Numbered from the stretch's first letter, positions 10,519 through 21,816 are shown. The stretch: DNA of 64,000 nucleotides from Closterium sp. NIES-65 (GCA_948144175.1 CANXME010002057.1:1325501-1389500), one strand, 5' to 3'. Notes: a model not told the origin generated them from the sequence alone. Translations and numbers: made by a program.

Positions 10519-13500
10519 ATGGCCACCCCGACGCTGAGGGTCGCGCCATTGACTTTGATGTCTGGGTCGAGGACCTGCAACTGTACTTACTGTGCGATGC
10601 GATCGATGAGGTTTCTCTCTTTGTCTCTGGCGCTGTCCCTGCCCCTCCTGCTGATGCTGACCCCTCTGTTTGCTCCAAGTGGGCCACACGCGATGCTGCT
10701 GCACGTCTTGCTGTGCGTCGCCACCTCCCTTCCTCCGAGCGTGCACACTTTAGTCAGTGCAAGACCGCTCAGGCCTTGTACGACGCTGTAGTTGCGCGCT
10801 ACTCCTCCCCTTCCTCCGCTACGCTGAGCCGCCTCATGCTACCGTACCTCTTCCCTGACCTCGCTGCCTTTCCCCCAGTCGCTGACCTCTTTACCCACCT
10901 CCGCGCTAGTGACACTCGCTACCGCGCTGCGCTTCCTGCTGAGTTCCGCGCCGCAAACCCTCCTCCCATGTACATCACTCTCTACTTTCTAGTCACCCGT
11001 CTCCCTGAGTCCCTTCGTGCCGTTAGGGACCAGTTTCTCTTTGTCTGTCCCACCACCCTCACTGTCAACCTCCTTGAGAAGTCCCTGCTAGCAGCTGAGA
11101 AGAGTATCGTCGCTGTAGGGGCCTCTCGTGGTGACCCTCGCACCCCCATCTTTGAGGGGTGTTCTCCTTCCCCCCTACTTCCCTCTGTCGCCTCTGCTGC
11201 TGCGGCCGACCTCGTTGGTTTGGAGTCGGTCGGTGCGGCGTCTGCCCCCAGCGGTAGGCGCCGCTCTGGCAGGGGCAAGGGGGGCAAGGGAGCGGGAGGA
11301 GCTAGCGGGGGCGGTGGCGGAGGCGGTGGAGGCGGCGGAGGGAGTGGGGGTGGCAGTGGAGGTGGTGGCGGGAGTGGAGGACCTAGTGGCGGCGGTGGAG
11401 GCGGAGGTGGTGGTGGTGGTGGTGGCGGTGGGAGCGGCGGGGGCGAGGGTGGCGGTGGCGGCGGTGGCGGCGGAGGCGGGGGTGGCGGTGGTGGAGGTGG
11501 TCGGAGTGGCTCGTCCCAGCGGAGCACCACTGGAGGTAGTCAGCGCCAGCAGCAGCAGCAGCGCTCTCGCAACGTCCCCAACCCTCAGCAGCTTCGTGAG
11601 TGGTACTCCCAGCGTCAGCGTGGTGGGGCGTTCGGTCCCTGCACCTACGTCCTTCGCACCGGCGACCGTGCGGGTGAGCAGTGTGGGGGCACCCACACCG
11701 CCCGCCGCTGCTTTGTCTGCTTGACCGACGCTTGGCGCCAGCAGTTTCAGGAGGCCTCTGATATCCCCCGCTGGGGAGAGCTGTCTAGGGCTGGTGTAGC
11801 TATCTTTGATCTTGACTTTGATGCTATTCTTGCTACCATGTATGCTGTGTCTGGTAGTGATAAGGGTGACTGTTACCGGTGTTTCCCGCCCGATCCGGGC
11901 ATTGAGTCTGCTGCTCTAGGTACTGGTGCGGCTGCTGCCCTAGGTGCTTGCGACGTTGCTGCTCTAGGTGCTAGTGTGTCTGCGTCCTCAGGTACTGGTG
12001 AGTCTGCGCTCTCAGGTACTAGGTCGGCTTCGGCCTCCCTCACCTTCACCCTTGACTCTGGGGCGTCTCGCTCCTTCTTTCGGGACCGCACCACTCTCAC
12101 GCCGCTTAGTCGGCCGGTTGCGGTGTCCCTAGCTGACCCCTCTGGGGGTCCTGTCCTGTCTCGTTTCTCCACAGTCCTCCCGTGTCCGGCGGCTCCCTCT
12201 GGCACCCTGACTGGTCTCTACCTCCCCTCGTTCTCTACGAACCTGGTGAGTGGTGCTGACCTACAGGATGGGGGTGTCCACCAGTTCACTCCTACTCGTC
12301 AGCGGGTGACACACTGCACAGAGGCTAGCACAGGTCGCCACCTAGCTACGTTTACACGTCAGCCAGGGTCGAGCCTGTACACACTGCTTCTGCGTCGAGG
12401 GGCGCCAGCGTGCTGCCCCTCACTCCTCCCAGTTTCCTCCGACAGAGGCTCCGTTGCAGACGCTTCACATGGACGTGTGGGGCCCTGCCCGCGTCCGTGG
12501 ACTCGGTCACGAGTGCTACTTCCTGTTGGTGGTTGACGACTACTCGCGTTACACCACAGTCTTCCCCTTGCGCAGCAAGGGTGATGTCACTGAGGTGCTG
12601 ATCGACTGGATCCGCGCAGCTCGTCTCCAGCTGAGGCAGAGCTTTGGCTCGGACTTTCTTGTGTTGCGTCTGCACTCGGACAGAGGCGGAGAGTTCTCCT
12701 CTGGCCTTCTGCGTGCCTTCTGTCGTGCGCGAGGCATCCGCCAGACCTTCACGCTTCCGGACTCACCGCAGCAAAATGGGATTGCAGAGCGCCGCATTGG
12801 CATGGTCATGGACGTCGCTCGTACGTCTATGATGCATGCGGCTGCCCCCCATTTTCTGTGGCCGTTTGCGGTCAGGTACGCGGCGCATCAGATCAACCTC
12901 CACCCCAAGGTCTCCAGGCCGGAGACCTCCCTAGCCCTTCTGTGGACGAGGAAGGTTGGCGATGCGTCTGCGTTCCGGGTCTGGGGATCTCGGGCGTTTG
13001 TCCGCGACTTGTCTGCGGACAAGCTGTCCCCTCGCGCTGCTCCCTGCGTCTTCCTGGGGTTCCCCCCGGACGCCCCTGGGTGGCAGTTCTACCACCCCAC
13101 CTCTCGACGTGTTCTGTCCTCCCAGGACGTCACGTTCGACGAGTCGGTACCTTACTACCGCCTCTTCCCCTACCGCACTTCGTCCCTCCCCCCGCCCCCG
13201 CTCTTCTTGGTACCAAGTCCCCCCCCGGTAGACCCCCTCCCCCCTCAGGGTCCTGCCCCTTCAGGTGTGTCCCAGGTAGACGCGGTCGAGCCTGTCGAGG
13301 TCACTGGTGACTCTGGTGCTGCTGCGGGAGCTGAGCCTGGGGGTGGTGAGACTGGAGGTGCTACGCCTGCGGGTACTGAGCCTGGGGGTGCGGAGTCTGG
13401 AGGTGCTGAGCCTGGGGGTGCTGAGCCTGGGGGTGCTGAGCCTGGGGGTGCTGAGCCTGGAGGTGCTGGGCCTGGGGGTACTGAGCTTGGGGGTACTGAG

Positions 13501-16037
13501 CCTGGGGGTGCTGAGCCTGGAGGTGGTGAGACTGGGGGTGCTCCGCCTGGAGGTGCTACGTCTCGCCGAGAGCCACTCTCCCCTCAGGAGCTACGTGAGT
13601 GGTTTGCCAGGCGCTTGAGGGTGTTGCCGCTGAGACTGCCGCTGGAGGTCCGACTGGTGGTGCTCCTGGTGGTGCTGCTGGAGTATCTGGAGCTACTGGA
13701 GGTGCTGCTGGAGCGGGTACTCCTTCTGGGGGTACTGGTGCTGTCCCTGCTGTTTCTGGCATCGCTGCGCGGCCCCGGCCTTACTTCGTTCCGCTCCTGC
13801 AGCAGGTTCTTGGTCTTACACCTTCTCGTGGTCCTCCTCCTCCTCCCTTAGAGGGTCCACAGCCTGTCTCGTCACAGTCACAGCTACAGCTTGCCTCACC
13901 TTTGCCTGCTCCTTCTCCCTACGCTGGTCCGACTGGAGGTCTTACTGAGCGTCGTGAGCCTGCGTCTCGTCCTGCGTCGCCTGTTTGTACTGCGCGCACT
14001 AGTGGTCGTGGTTCGCGTCAGCGTCCTCCTCCTGTCCCTGGCACGCACCGGATGTCTCTGCGTCCGTCTACTGCTCCTCTGCGTGCCCCTTTGCCGTCTC
14101 CTTCTGCTTCCTCTCTTCCTGCTCTTGCCGACCCGGAGTCGGACTCTCTTCGTGCTGCCAGTCCTACTGTCACGCGTCTTCTTGCTACTGCTGTCACTGA
14201 CCCTTCTTTCGAGTCTTCTGCTGCGTCTGCCCTTGTCACTGAGCTCGTCGACTTTGCTGCGCGCTGTCGTCTAGACTACGCTGCTAGTCTTGTTGCTGAG
14301 TCTGAGTCTGCCTGTCCTCCGTCCGTCGGGGGTGAGTGTGCCCTTGGCACGGACGTCCTTGAGGACAGGCAGGAGGAGTTCCAGTGTCTGGCCGCCGCTT
14401 CACCTCATCTTGCGTCTGTACTGCTAGCCCCTGAGGGAGACCCAGATGCACTAGACATCCCGACTCCGCGCTCTTACGCGGAGGCGATAGAGGGTCCCTA
14501 CTCCTCTCAGTGGCAGGCAGCTATGGATGCAGAGATGGCTTCCTGGAATTCCACAGGCACCTACGTCGACGCTGTTCCCCCTCGTGGGGCGAACATCGTC
14601 AGTGGCATGTGGATTTTCAGGGTGAAGCGGCCGCCGGGTTCTCCGCCTGTCTTCAAGGCGCGTTACGTGGCTCGTGGCTTCAGTCAGCGGCAGGGGGTTG
14701 ACTACTTTTAGACCTTCTCCCCCACCCCGAAGATGACCACTCTTCGGGTACTGCTGCACGTTGCTGCTCACCGTGACTACGAGCTGCACTCTCTCGACTT
14801 CAGCACAGCTTTCTTGTAGGGCAGCCTGCACGAGGAGATCTGGCTGCGTCGCCCACCTGGCTTCACTGGGTCTTTCCCTCCTGGTACCCAGTGGAGTCTT
14901 CGACGTCCAGTCTACGGTCTCCGCCAGGCGCCACGTGTGTGGCACGACACACTGAGGACTACGCTTGCGGCACTTGGGTTTGCTCCTTCTACTGCCGACC
15001 CGTCACTGTTTCTGCGCACCGACACCTCTCTGCCGCCGTTCTACATCCTCGTGTACGTCGACGACTTGGTCTTTGCCACAGCGGACACTGCTGGACTCGC
15101 TTACGTGAAGTCAGAGCTGCAGAAGAGACACACGTGCACTGACCTGGGTGAACTGCGCTGCTACCTTGGCTTGTAGATCACCCGGGACAGAGCACGCCGC
15201 ACCATTACCCTGACTCAGTCACACATGGTGCAGCAGGTCCTTCAGCGCTTCGGCTTCACGTACTCCTCGCCTAAGGCCACTCCTCTGCCTAGTCGCCACT
15301 CGCTCTCAGCTCTGCCTTCGGATGAGTCCGTAGAGTCGAGTGGCCCGTATGCAGAGCTTGTTGGCTGCCTTACGTACCTGATGACCTGCACACGACCTGA
15401 CCTTGCATACCCTCTGAGCATTCTTACACGCTATGTTGCTCCTGGGAGACACCGACCAGAGCACATGGCTGCAGTGAAGAGGGTGTTGCGTTACTTGTGC
15501 AGTACGTCGGGCATGGGGCTAGTGCTTGGAGGGCGGAGTCCAGTGGTCCTCACTAGGCACGCAGACGCTTCTTAGGCTGACGACCAGGCTACGCAGCGGT
15601 CGTCATAGGGTTACACCTTCAGTCTTGGTTCCGGCTCTGTTTCGTGGCGGGCTACCCGCTCGTCTTCTGTTCTCGGCTCCAGTTGTGAGGCTGAGATCTA
15701 CGCCGGGGCCATGGCTGCACAGGAGTTACGCTGGCTCACCTACCTGCTGACCGACCTTGGAGAGCCGCCTCGTTCTCCTCCAGTCCTGTACGTAGACAAC
15801 AAGGCCATGCTGGCCTTGTGTCGAGAGCAGCGACTGGAGCACAGGACAAAGCACATTGCTCTTCGCTACTTTCTTGCTCGTGAGCTACAGCAGCGTTGAC
15901 AGTTGCGACTTGCGTACGTGGCCTCTGAGGCCAACACTGCTGATGTCTTCACCAAGGCACTTGCGCCTTGTGATCATCAGCGCTGCTGCACGCAGCTGGG
16001 CCTTGTGCCTGCCTTGCCTCACTTGCTCACTTATTGA
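10519..16037 (+). pseudogene. copia B gag-pol, decayed
   Basis: Start ATG at 10519, then small deletions frameshift gag (near 10528 and 10621). The gag, Gly-rich tract (11296-11512), zinc motif and protease (LDSGASRSFF) are readable. About 230 bp are missing near 12386, removing the integrase HHCC finger. The integrase core (LHSDRGGEF), an EPGGA-repeat linker (13330-13560), PQELREWFARR, RT with YVDD and RNase H (YVDNKAMLALC) follow. Stops interrupt RT/RNase H at about 14709, 14817, 15174, 15574, 15607 and 15898; four of them are CAG-to-TAG changes relative to sister elements. The frame ends at TGA 16035-16037. Confidence 0.9.
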
Positions 16038-16236
16038 CCTTACTTGTACTTTTACCTATATATACTCTTGCTCTTGCTTGCTTGCCTCTTGTATATCTCT
16101 ATATATAATCTTGCATGTGAACTGGCCTTCTGGCCTTTGAACTTGTGCTCGGAATGTGTGGTGACTTTGTGATCCACCCTGAGCTTTGCTTTGCTTTGCT
16201 TGACTGGTCTTGTGACCCCTTGTTCTCCCCCACTTT

Positions 16237-16249
16237 GCCTATGGGGGTG
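16237..16249 (+). other. copia B polypurine tract
   Basis: CCTATGGGGGTG-type tract directly before the 3' LTR, in the position used to prime plus-strand DNA. The same tract borders the 3' LTRs of copia D and F in reverse orientation. Confidence 0.8.
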
Positions 16250-16383
16250 TGTCAGAACATTATAGCTTACTTATTTGTGTAGGCTATAGTGGGGTATCCC
16301 ATAGGGGGTACAACCCAATTAGGGTTTCCTATTTGTACTCACCTCGTTCATAGTTCATTCATTCTCTCGTTCACTTCTTCTCA
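16250..16383 (+). repeat. copia B 3' LTR
   Basis: 134-bp LTR ending TTCTCA, followed by the second GCCAT target copy (16384-16388) and resumption of G1 gag. Confidence 0.92.
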
Positions 16384-16614
16384 GCCATCTGCGACCATGC
16401 ACGCAGCTTCGTGCGAGCTTGCTCCGAGGCGGATACATGCTCGAAGCGAGCTCGTAAGGCTGCACCCCACTCCTTTCACGTGCGTATCTTAGTCACACTG
16501 AAGATTGGTTCTGCCACTTGATTAACCACTGTAGAGGTCCCGTCTGCCGCATGTGTCACACCTGTCGGAGTCCCTGTTTCTAAGGTCCGGCGCCACCACT
16601 CAAGCGCCGCGCCC
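16384..16614 (-). pseudogene. gypsy gag, N-terminal part (G1)
   Basis: Reads on the minus strand as the gag segment with ALEWWRRTLETG, FGVTKIRTWKEW and ASEQAR, continuous with the part at 2925-3326. The reading frame stays open to 16614, where the LTR of element E1 begins, so E landed inside gag. The start codon, the gypsy 5' LTR and its primer site are not found beyond E in any copy. Confidence 0.75.
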
Positions 16615-16844
16615 TGTTAAGATACTAGCGTTTAGAGGGCTTAGGAGCCATTGCTAGTGAGTTCTTAGAAGCTAAGGTTTAGGGTTGAAGTGAAGTGTCG
16701 AGAAAGTTGAGAAGGGGAAATGAGCTGTTTCACTATAGGTTGGCAACAACATATAGCAAAGAAACAAAGAAGGTGCACCACCAAACAAAGTTTACAATAA
16801 CTACACGCACTATAGCTACAGGCAGTTACAAATATATTATGACA
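16615..16844 (-). repeat. LTR of non-autonomous element E1
   Basis: 230-bp LTR. On the minus strand it runs TGTCATAATA...TATCTTAACA and is preceded by a purine tract (GGGGGAG, 16845-16852). It is equivalent to 29694-29923 and 57108-57337. It shares blocks with the LTRs of element H (CACTATAGGTT, AACATATAGCA, AGGTGCACCACC). Only the 3' LTR (minus sense) is present; no partner LTR was found. Confidence 0.75.
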
Positions 16845-17655
16845 CTCCCCCATAACTGCCTGCAGCAGAAGCTAATGCAGAGACACCCCCTGAAGGGGTA
16901 CACCATGCGCAGTAGAAGGAGAGGGCAAGTGAGGAGGAGGGACTATATGAGGAGAGGCTGCTGGCAGGTGAAGCTGCTGGCTCAAAGGCGGCTGCTTCTT
17001 GGAACCTTCCTCAGTCCTCCAACTCCCCCTTCCACGGGCGGCAACAGGCAGCACAGGCACGGGCAGCAACGGGCGGCAACAGGCAGCACAGGCATGGGCA
17101 GCAACGGGCGGCAACAGGCAGCACAGGCACGGGCAGCAATGGGCAGCACAGGCACGGGCAGCAACGGGCGGCAACGGGCAGCACAGGCACGGGCAGCAAC
17201 AGGCAGCACAAGCTCGGGCAGCAACGGGCGGCAACAAGCAGCACAGGCACGGGCAGCAACAGGCAGCACAGGCTCGGGCAGCAACGAGCGGCAACAGGCA
17301 GCACAGGCACGGGCAGCAACAGGCAGCAACAGGCAGCACAGGCACGGGCAGCAACGGGCGGCAACGGGCGGCACAGGCACGAGCAGCAACGGGTGGCAAC
17401 AGGCAGCACAGGCACGGGCAGCAACGGGCAGCACAGGCACAAGCAGCAACGGGCGGCAACAGGCAGCACAGGCACGAGCAGCAACAGGCAGCAACAGGCA
17501 GCACAAGCACAGCTAGCAACACGCAGTACAGGCACGGGCAGCAACGGGCAGCACAGGCACGGGCAGCAACAGGCAGCACAAGCACAGGCAGCAACAGGCA
17601 GCACAGGCACACACAGCAACAGGCAGCACAGGCACGGGCAGCCATACCGAGTTAA
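16845..17655 (-). mobile_element. Element E1 internal region with minisatellite
   Basis: A short non-repetitive stretch (16845-17035) is followed by about 600 bp of roughly 30-bp tandem units built from GGGCAGCAAC and AGGCAGCACAGGCAC (17036-17645). No gag or pol domain is present. All frames are open because of the repeat, so long Cys/Leu- or Gln/Ala-rich translations are not treated as genes. Confidence 0.75.
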
Positions 17656-17684
17656 GGAGCGGCGGCGCATACAGCTGTGGGATC

Positions 17685-18145
17685 AGCACCGTGGGCTGCT
17701 GCTGGGGCGGCTGCTCCAGGCGCTCCTGCTGCTGGGGCGGCCGCTGCAGTGGCGGCGGCTCCACGGGCTGCTGCTGCTAGGGCGGCTGCTCCAGGTGCTG
17801 CTGCTGCTGGGGCGGCTGCTCCAGACGCTGCTACTGCTGGGGCGGCCGCTGCAGTGGCGGCAGCTCCAGAGGCTGCTGCTGTTTGGGCGTCGGCTCCAAG
17901 GGCTGCTGCGCCTGGGGCGGCTGCTCCATGCGCTACTGCTGCTGGGGCGGCGGCTCCAGAGGCTGCTGCTGCTGGGGCGGCTACTCCAGGCGCTGCTGCT
18001 GATGGGGCGGCTGCTCCAGACGCTGCTGCTGCTGGGGCGGCCGCTGCAGTGGCGGCAGCTCCAGAGGCTGCTGCTGTTTGGGCGGCGGCTCCAGAGGCTG
18101 CTGCTGCTGGGGCGGCTGCTCCAGGCGGTGCTGCTGAGGTCCAGG
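17685..18145. repeat. CTGCTGGGGCGGCTGCTCC tandem array, unit 1 only
   Basis: Imperfect 30-36 bp tandem units of CTGCTGCTGGGGCGG and CTGCTCCAG type. In units 2 and 3 this array is absent and flanking sequence joins directly (about 32245 and 59585), with a short shared TCCAGG at the edge. It was lost from, or gained relative to, the sister units. Confidence 0.8.
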
Positions 18146-18179
18146 GGCGGCGCTGGTGCAAGGTAGGCCCGCACTCGGC

Positions 18180-18660
18180 TGCAACGCTGGCGCGGGCGCG
18201 GGTGAGGCAGAGGCGGTGGCCAGGGGGGAGGGCGCCGCGACAAGCAGGGACGGCGCCCAAGGAGTGCCGCTACGAGCACGGGCGACGCCCCAGGGGCGCC
18301 GCGACGAGTAGGGGCGGCGTCCAGGGGGCGCCGCGACGAGCAGTGGCGACGCCCCGCGGGTCCCGCAGTGGCGTCGCGACGAGCAAGGCGACGCCTTGCG
18401 GGTCCTGCAGGGGCGTCGCGACGAGCAGGAGTGGCGACGCCCGGGTCCCGCAGGTGCGTCGCGACGAGCAGGAGCGGCGCCTCGCAGGGCGCCGCGAAGT
18501 GGAAGGTACGGGCGGGCAAATCAGGCCCGCCCGTGGACGTGAGGCAGGCGCGCAGGCGGCGTGAGGGCAGGCCACGCGCGGGGCAGGAAGACGCCGCACG
18601 CCCAGGGCCTGCCCTCACGCCGCCTGCGCGCCTGCCTCACGTCCACGGGCGGGCCTGTCG
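18180..18660. repeat. Block R1 with long inverted repeat
   Basis: GC-rich block with interspersed GCGCCGCGACGAG(C/T)A-type units, then a perfect 50-bp inverted repeat (18524-18573 against 18606-18655, 32-nt spacer). It sits between element E and the copia RT fragment in all three units. I see no coding domain. Confidence 0.85.
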
Positions 18661-18667
18661 CTGCGCC

Positions 18668-19057
18668 CGTCGCTGTTTCTACACACCAACACTACTCTCC
18701 CGCCGTTCTACATCCTCGTGTACGTCGACGACTTGGTTTTTGCTACTGCTGACACTGAGGCACTGACCTTAGTGAAGTCGGAGCTGTAGGAGAGACACAC
18801 TTGTACTGACCTGGGTGAGTTGCGGAGCTATCTTGGCTTGCAGATCACCCGGGACAGAGCACGCCGCACCATCACCCTGACTGAGTCACACATGGTGCAG
18901 CAAGTCCTTTGGCGCTTCCGCTTCACGTGGTCCTCACCACAGCCCACTCCTCTGTCTACAGGCCACTCGCTCTCAGCTCCACCTTCGGACAAGTCCGTAG
19001 AGCCGAGTGGTCCGAACCCAGAGCTTGTCGGCTGCCTCATGTACCTGATGACGTGCA
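18668..19057 (+). pseudogene. copia RT fragment (unit 1)
   Basis: Plus-strand fragment of a copia reverse transcriptase, distinct from A, B, D and F: LPPFYILVYVDDLVFATADTE, a TAG after LVKSEL, then GLQITRDRARRTITL and a thumb-like region. No LTR, gag or integrase accompanies it. It ends at MTCT, where minus-strand gypsy integrase sequence (G2) starts. In units 2 and 3 the fragment continues into RNase H. Confidence 0.88.
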
Positions 19058-19449
19058 CACGTCTCCTTCCAAAACTTGGATGTGAATCACGGGTCGCGGT
19101 CGCTGATGATCGCCGAGGGGATGCCGTGAAGTCGCACAACCGTGGAAATGAAAAGTCGCGCTGTTTCTTCGGCTGTAATTGTCGTTCGGCATGGTGCGAA
19201 GTGTGCCATTTTCGTGAAGCGGTCGACGACGACGAGAACAGCGTCGTTGCCGGACGGCCCAGCTGGCATCCCCGTGACGAAATCCATCGTCACTTGCTGC
19301 CACGGTCGTTCGGGTGGCTCGAGGGGTTGCAGCATCCCAGCTGGTCATTGACGTGTCGATTTCATAGCTTGGCACACCCTGCATGAGGACACATATCGCT
19401 GCACATCGTTAGAGGAGTCAGGCCAATAATAGTGACGGTGCAGTAATTT
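19058..19449 (-). pseudogene. gypsy integrase fragment (G2)
   Basis: Contains the zinc-finger end and core (MDFVTGMPAG, VVDRFTKMAHF, ISDRDP) up to the shared TGA at about 19087. Everything C-terminal, including the chromodomain and 3' LTR, is lost at the 19058 junction. It is separated from pol by the same TAG as in G1 and G3. Confidence 0.85.
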
Positions 19450-21816
19450 CTAGGTTTTATCAACCCCGAAGTGTCCGGAGAAATTCGAATCGTGGACCTC
19501 CTGGATGAGAAGTTCACGCAACAGCCGGTAAGCGGGAACCCAAATCCGGTCGGTACCGGCTTTTACGTAGTAATCCCCTTTCTGCGTCGTGGCCTGCTGA
19601 TGATTCCCGGTCGTGAAGAATGGGTCCATAGTGTAGCCGTGGGTGAATAGCCCTGTAAGTAGCGGGTTCGAATGGGTGATGAGTACTGCAGCGGATTGTA
19701 CTGTCGGTCGGGTCAGGGCGTCGGCGATGTTATTCGCCCCTTTCTTGTACGTGATACGGTAGGTGAAGTGGCTTTCCATGTAATCCAGCCACCTAAGCTG
19801 TCGTGGGTTGAGGTTGGGTTGGGCTCGCAGGTACTGCAGGGACTTATGGTCCGTGCGAACAGTGACGTCGGCGCCTAGCAGGTAGCATCGCCATAATTTA
19901 AACGCGTGTATGATGGCGAGCATCTCCTTGTCGTGGATCGGATAGTTGCGTTCGGCTGCCTGCAGCTTGCGTGATTCGTAGGCTATCGGCTGCAATCCGT
20001 TCCCGAAATCTTGGAGAAGCACACCTCCGATGGAGAAGTCTGAGGCGTCGGTTACAACCTCGAACGGCTTTGATGGGTCGGCGATGCAGAGAACAGGAGG
20101 GGAAACAAGAAAATTCTTGAGTTCCTGGAAAGCCGCTTCTGCCTCCTCCCCCCACACAATTTTTTTGTCCTTGTGCAGCAGGTCGGTCAGCGGGCCGGTT
20201 ATCCCCGCCATATTCGGGATAAAACGCCTGACGTAGTTCACGAATCCGAGAAAACTCTGGAGTTCCGTGACGTTCGTCGGGGACTTCCACTCCTGTATTG
20301 TCTTGATTTTTGCCGGGTCGATTTTAATGCCGTCGCGCGAGATGACGTGCCCCAAAAACTCCAACTCCTGCTTAAAAAACTCGCACTTAGAGCCCTTGGT
20401 GATGAGTCGGTTTTCCTGCAGCCTTTTAAACACTGCATCTAGGTCGCGGAGGTGCTGCTCCCGTGTCTTGCTAAAAATGAGGATATCGTCCAAGTAGACG
20501 ATGACACACCGGTCTAGAAGGTCCCGAAAAACCCTATTCATGGTTAGTTGAAAAGTCGAAGGCGCGTTCGTGAGGCCGAAAGGCATCACCGTGAATTCGT
20601 AACTCCCGTAGCGTGTGCGAAACGCAGTCTTGTGACAGTCGTCGGCGAAGACTCGAATCTGGTGGTAACCGCCACGTAAGTCAATCTTTGAGAAATAGCG
20701 AGCGCCGCGAAGTTGGTCGAGGAGGTCGTCGGTGCATGGGATTGGGTAGCGAGACTTGATGGTGACCCGGTTCAGCGCACGATAGTCGATACACATGCGA
20801 AGCCCGCCGTCTTTCTTCGGAGTGAACAGAATCGGTGCTGCGAAGGGAGATGTGCTGGCCCGTATAAATCCCTTCTCCAACAGTGCATCAATTTGACTTC
20901 GCAGCTCCTCGAGTTCCGGCTGGGTCAACCGCCACTGTGTCCGAACAGTCGGCTGCGCTCCAGGTTCCAGCTGGATTTTGTGGTCCTCAGGTCTCTCGGG
21001 TGGCAGTCCAGGTGGCAGGTCGTCGGGGAAAATGTCCGGGTACCTCCGAATCAGCTCCGCTAAATCCGGTGGTACAGCTGCACACAGCTTCTCGATGTCC
21101 TTTCCCTCGGTGCCGAGTGCCAACTCGCGTAAGAAAACAGCGTACAGCTGCGCGCCTCTATTGAAGTGGCGAGCTATAGTGATAGCTTTGACGCACGGTG
21201 CTTGGATGTAGCCAGGGGTCCATGCAGGTAGTTTTATTAACCCCTCGTGCTTGCTGATGCTGCACGATCCCATTGTCCAGTCGATGACGGGGTTGTGTCG
21301 TCGCAGCCAATCACGTCCTAGCAGTACGTCGCAGCCGTCCAATGTTGTCGCGAGAAACTTCATGCTGAAGCCGAAATCGTCGCCGCACTCGATCATGACC
21401 GTCCGTGTTTCTTCCGTTATCGCCAGAGGCGTCCCATCCACGAGGCGGGCGTCAATTTCGGGCAGACACCTGTCAAGTTGCAGCTTGCATTTTTTTGCGT
21501 TCGCCAAGTTGAAGAGGCTATGGCTGGCCCCCCCATCGACGAACATTTTCAGATTATTTTTTAACACCTTGCCAGTGACCGGCACAGGGTGATCCACATG
21601 ATTATCCCCGTTATTCGGCCGAGTGCGATCGATTGCATGAATCGGAACCACGACTCGGTGGGGATGATGGTGTTCAGACAACGGAGCACAGTCAGTAAAG
21701 GGCCCGCTAATTACTGACTCTTCCCATTTCCCTGCTCCTTCCTGTCGTCCCCTGTCAGCGGCATTTTCTCCTGGCATTCGTTCCTGTAGTGACCCACCTT
21801 CCCACACTGAAAACAC
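19450..21816 (-). pseudogene. gypsy pol: protease, RT, RNase H (G2)
   Basis: One open frame of 788 codons: overlap with the gag end, protease (VDGGASHSLF, about residue 90), RT with FSKIDLRGG and YLDDILIFS (around residues 365-440), RNase H with TDASDFSIGG (about residue 550) and ALTRP. All RT catalytic aspartates are present and, unlike G1, the frame is unbroken. It ends at the TAG before the integrase zinc finger (HFGVDKT*), shared by all copies, so no integrase would be made without readthrough. Confidence 0.9.

Larger units (their letters stand above)
3327..16383 (+). mobile_element. Chimeric copia A/B (LTR-int-LTR-int-LTR)
   Basis: A plus-strand Ty1/copia composite inserted in G1 gag with a perfect 5-bp TSD (GCCAT, 3322-3326 and 16384-16388). 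It has three LTRs of 132-134 bp (3327-3460, 9478-9609, 16250-16383), each beginning TGT(C/T)AGAAC and ending TTCTCA. Two internal regions lie between them. Internal A stops abruptly inside RT at 9477, directly against the middle LTR. Internal B runs to the 3' LTR. One TSD pair around three LTRs implies one insertion followed by LTR-LTR recombination, then loss of the 3' end of A. Sister copies at about 22109 and 42408 show the empty site. Confidence 0.9.

Noticed and set aside
14709-15610. Reassignment of UAG to glutamine, since many TAGs replace CAG
   Set aside because: The CHRD gene ends its complete domain with TAG, copia F uses CAG throughout, and other TAGs replace Tyr or Trp codons. Decay by deamination explains the pattern.
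16586-16600. CCGGCGCCACCA as a gypsy primer-binding site
   Set aside because: The gag frame reads through it (EWWRRTLETG), so it is coding sequence interrupted by element E rather than the leader of the element.
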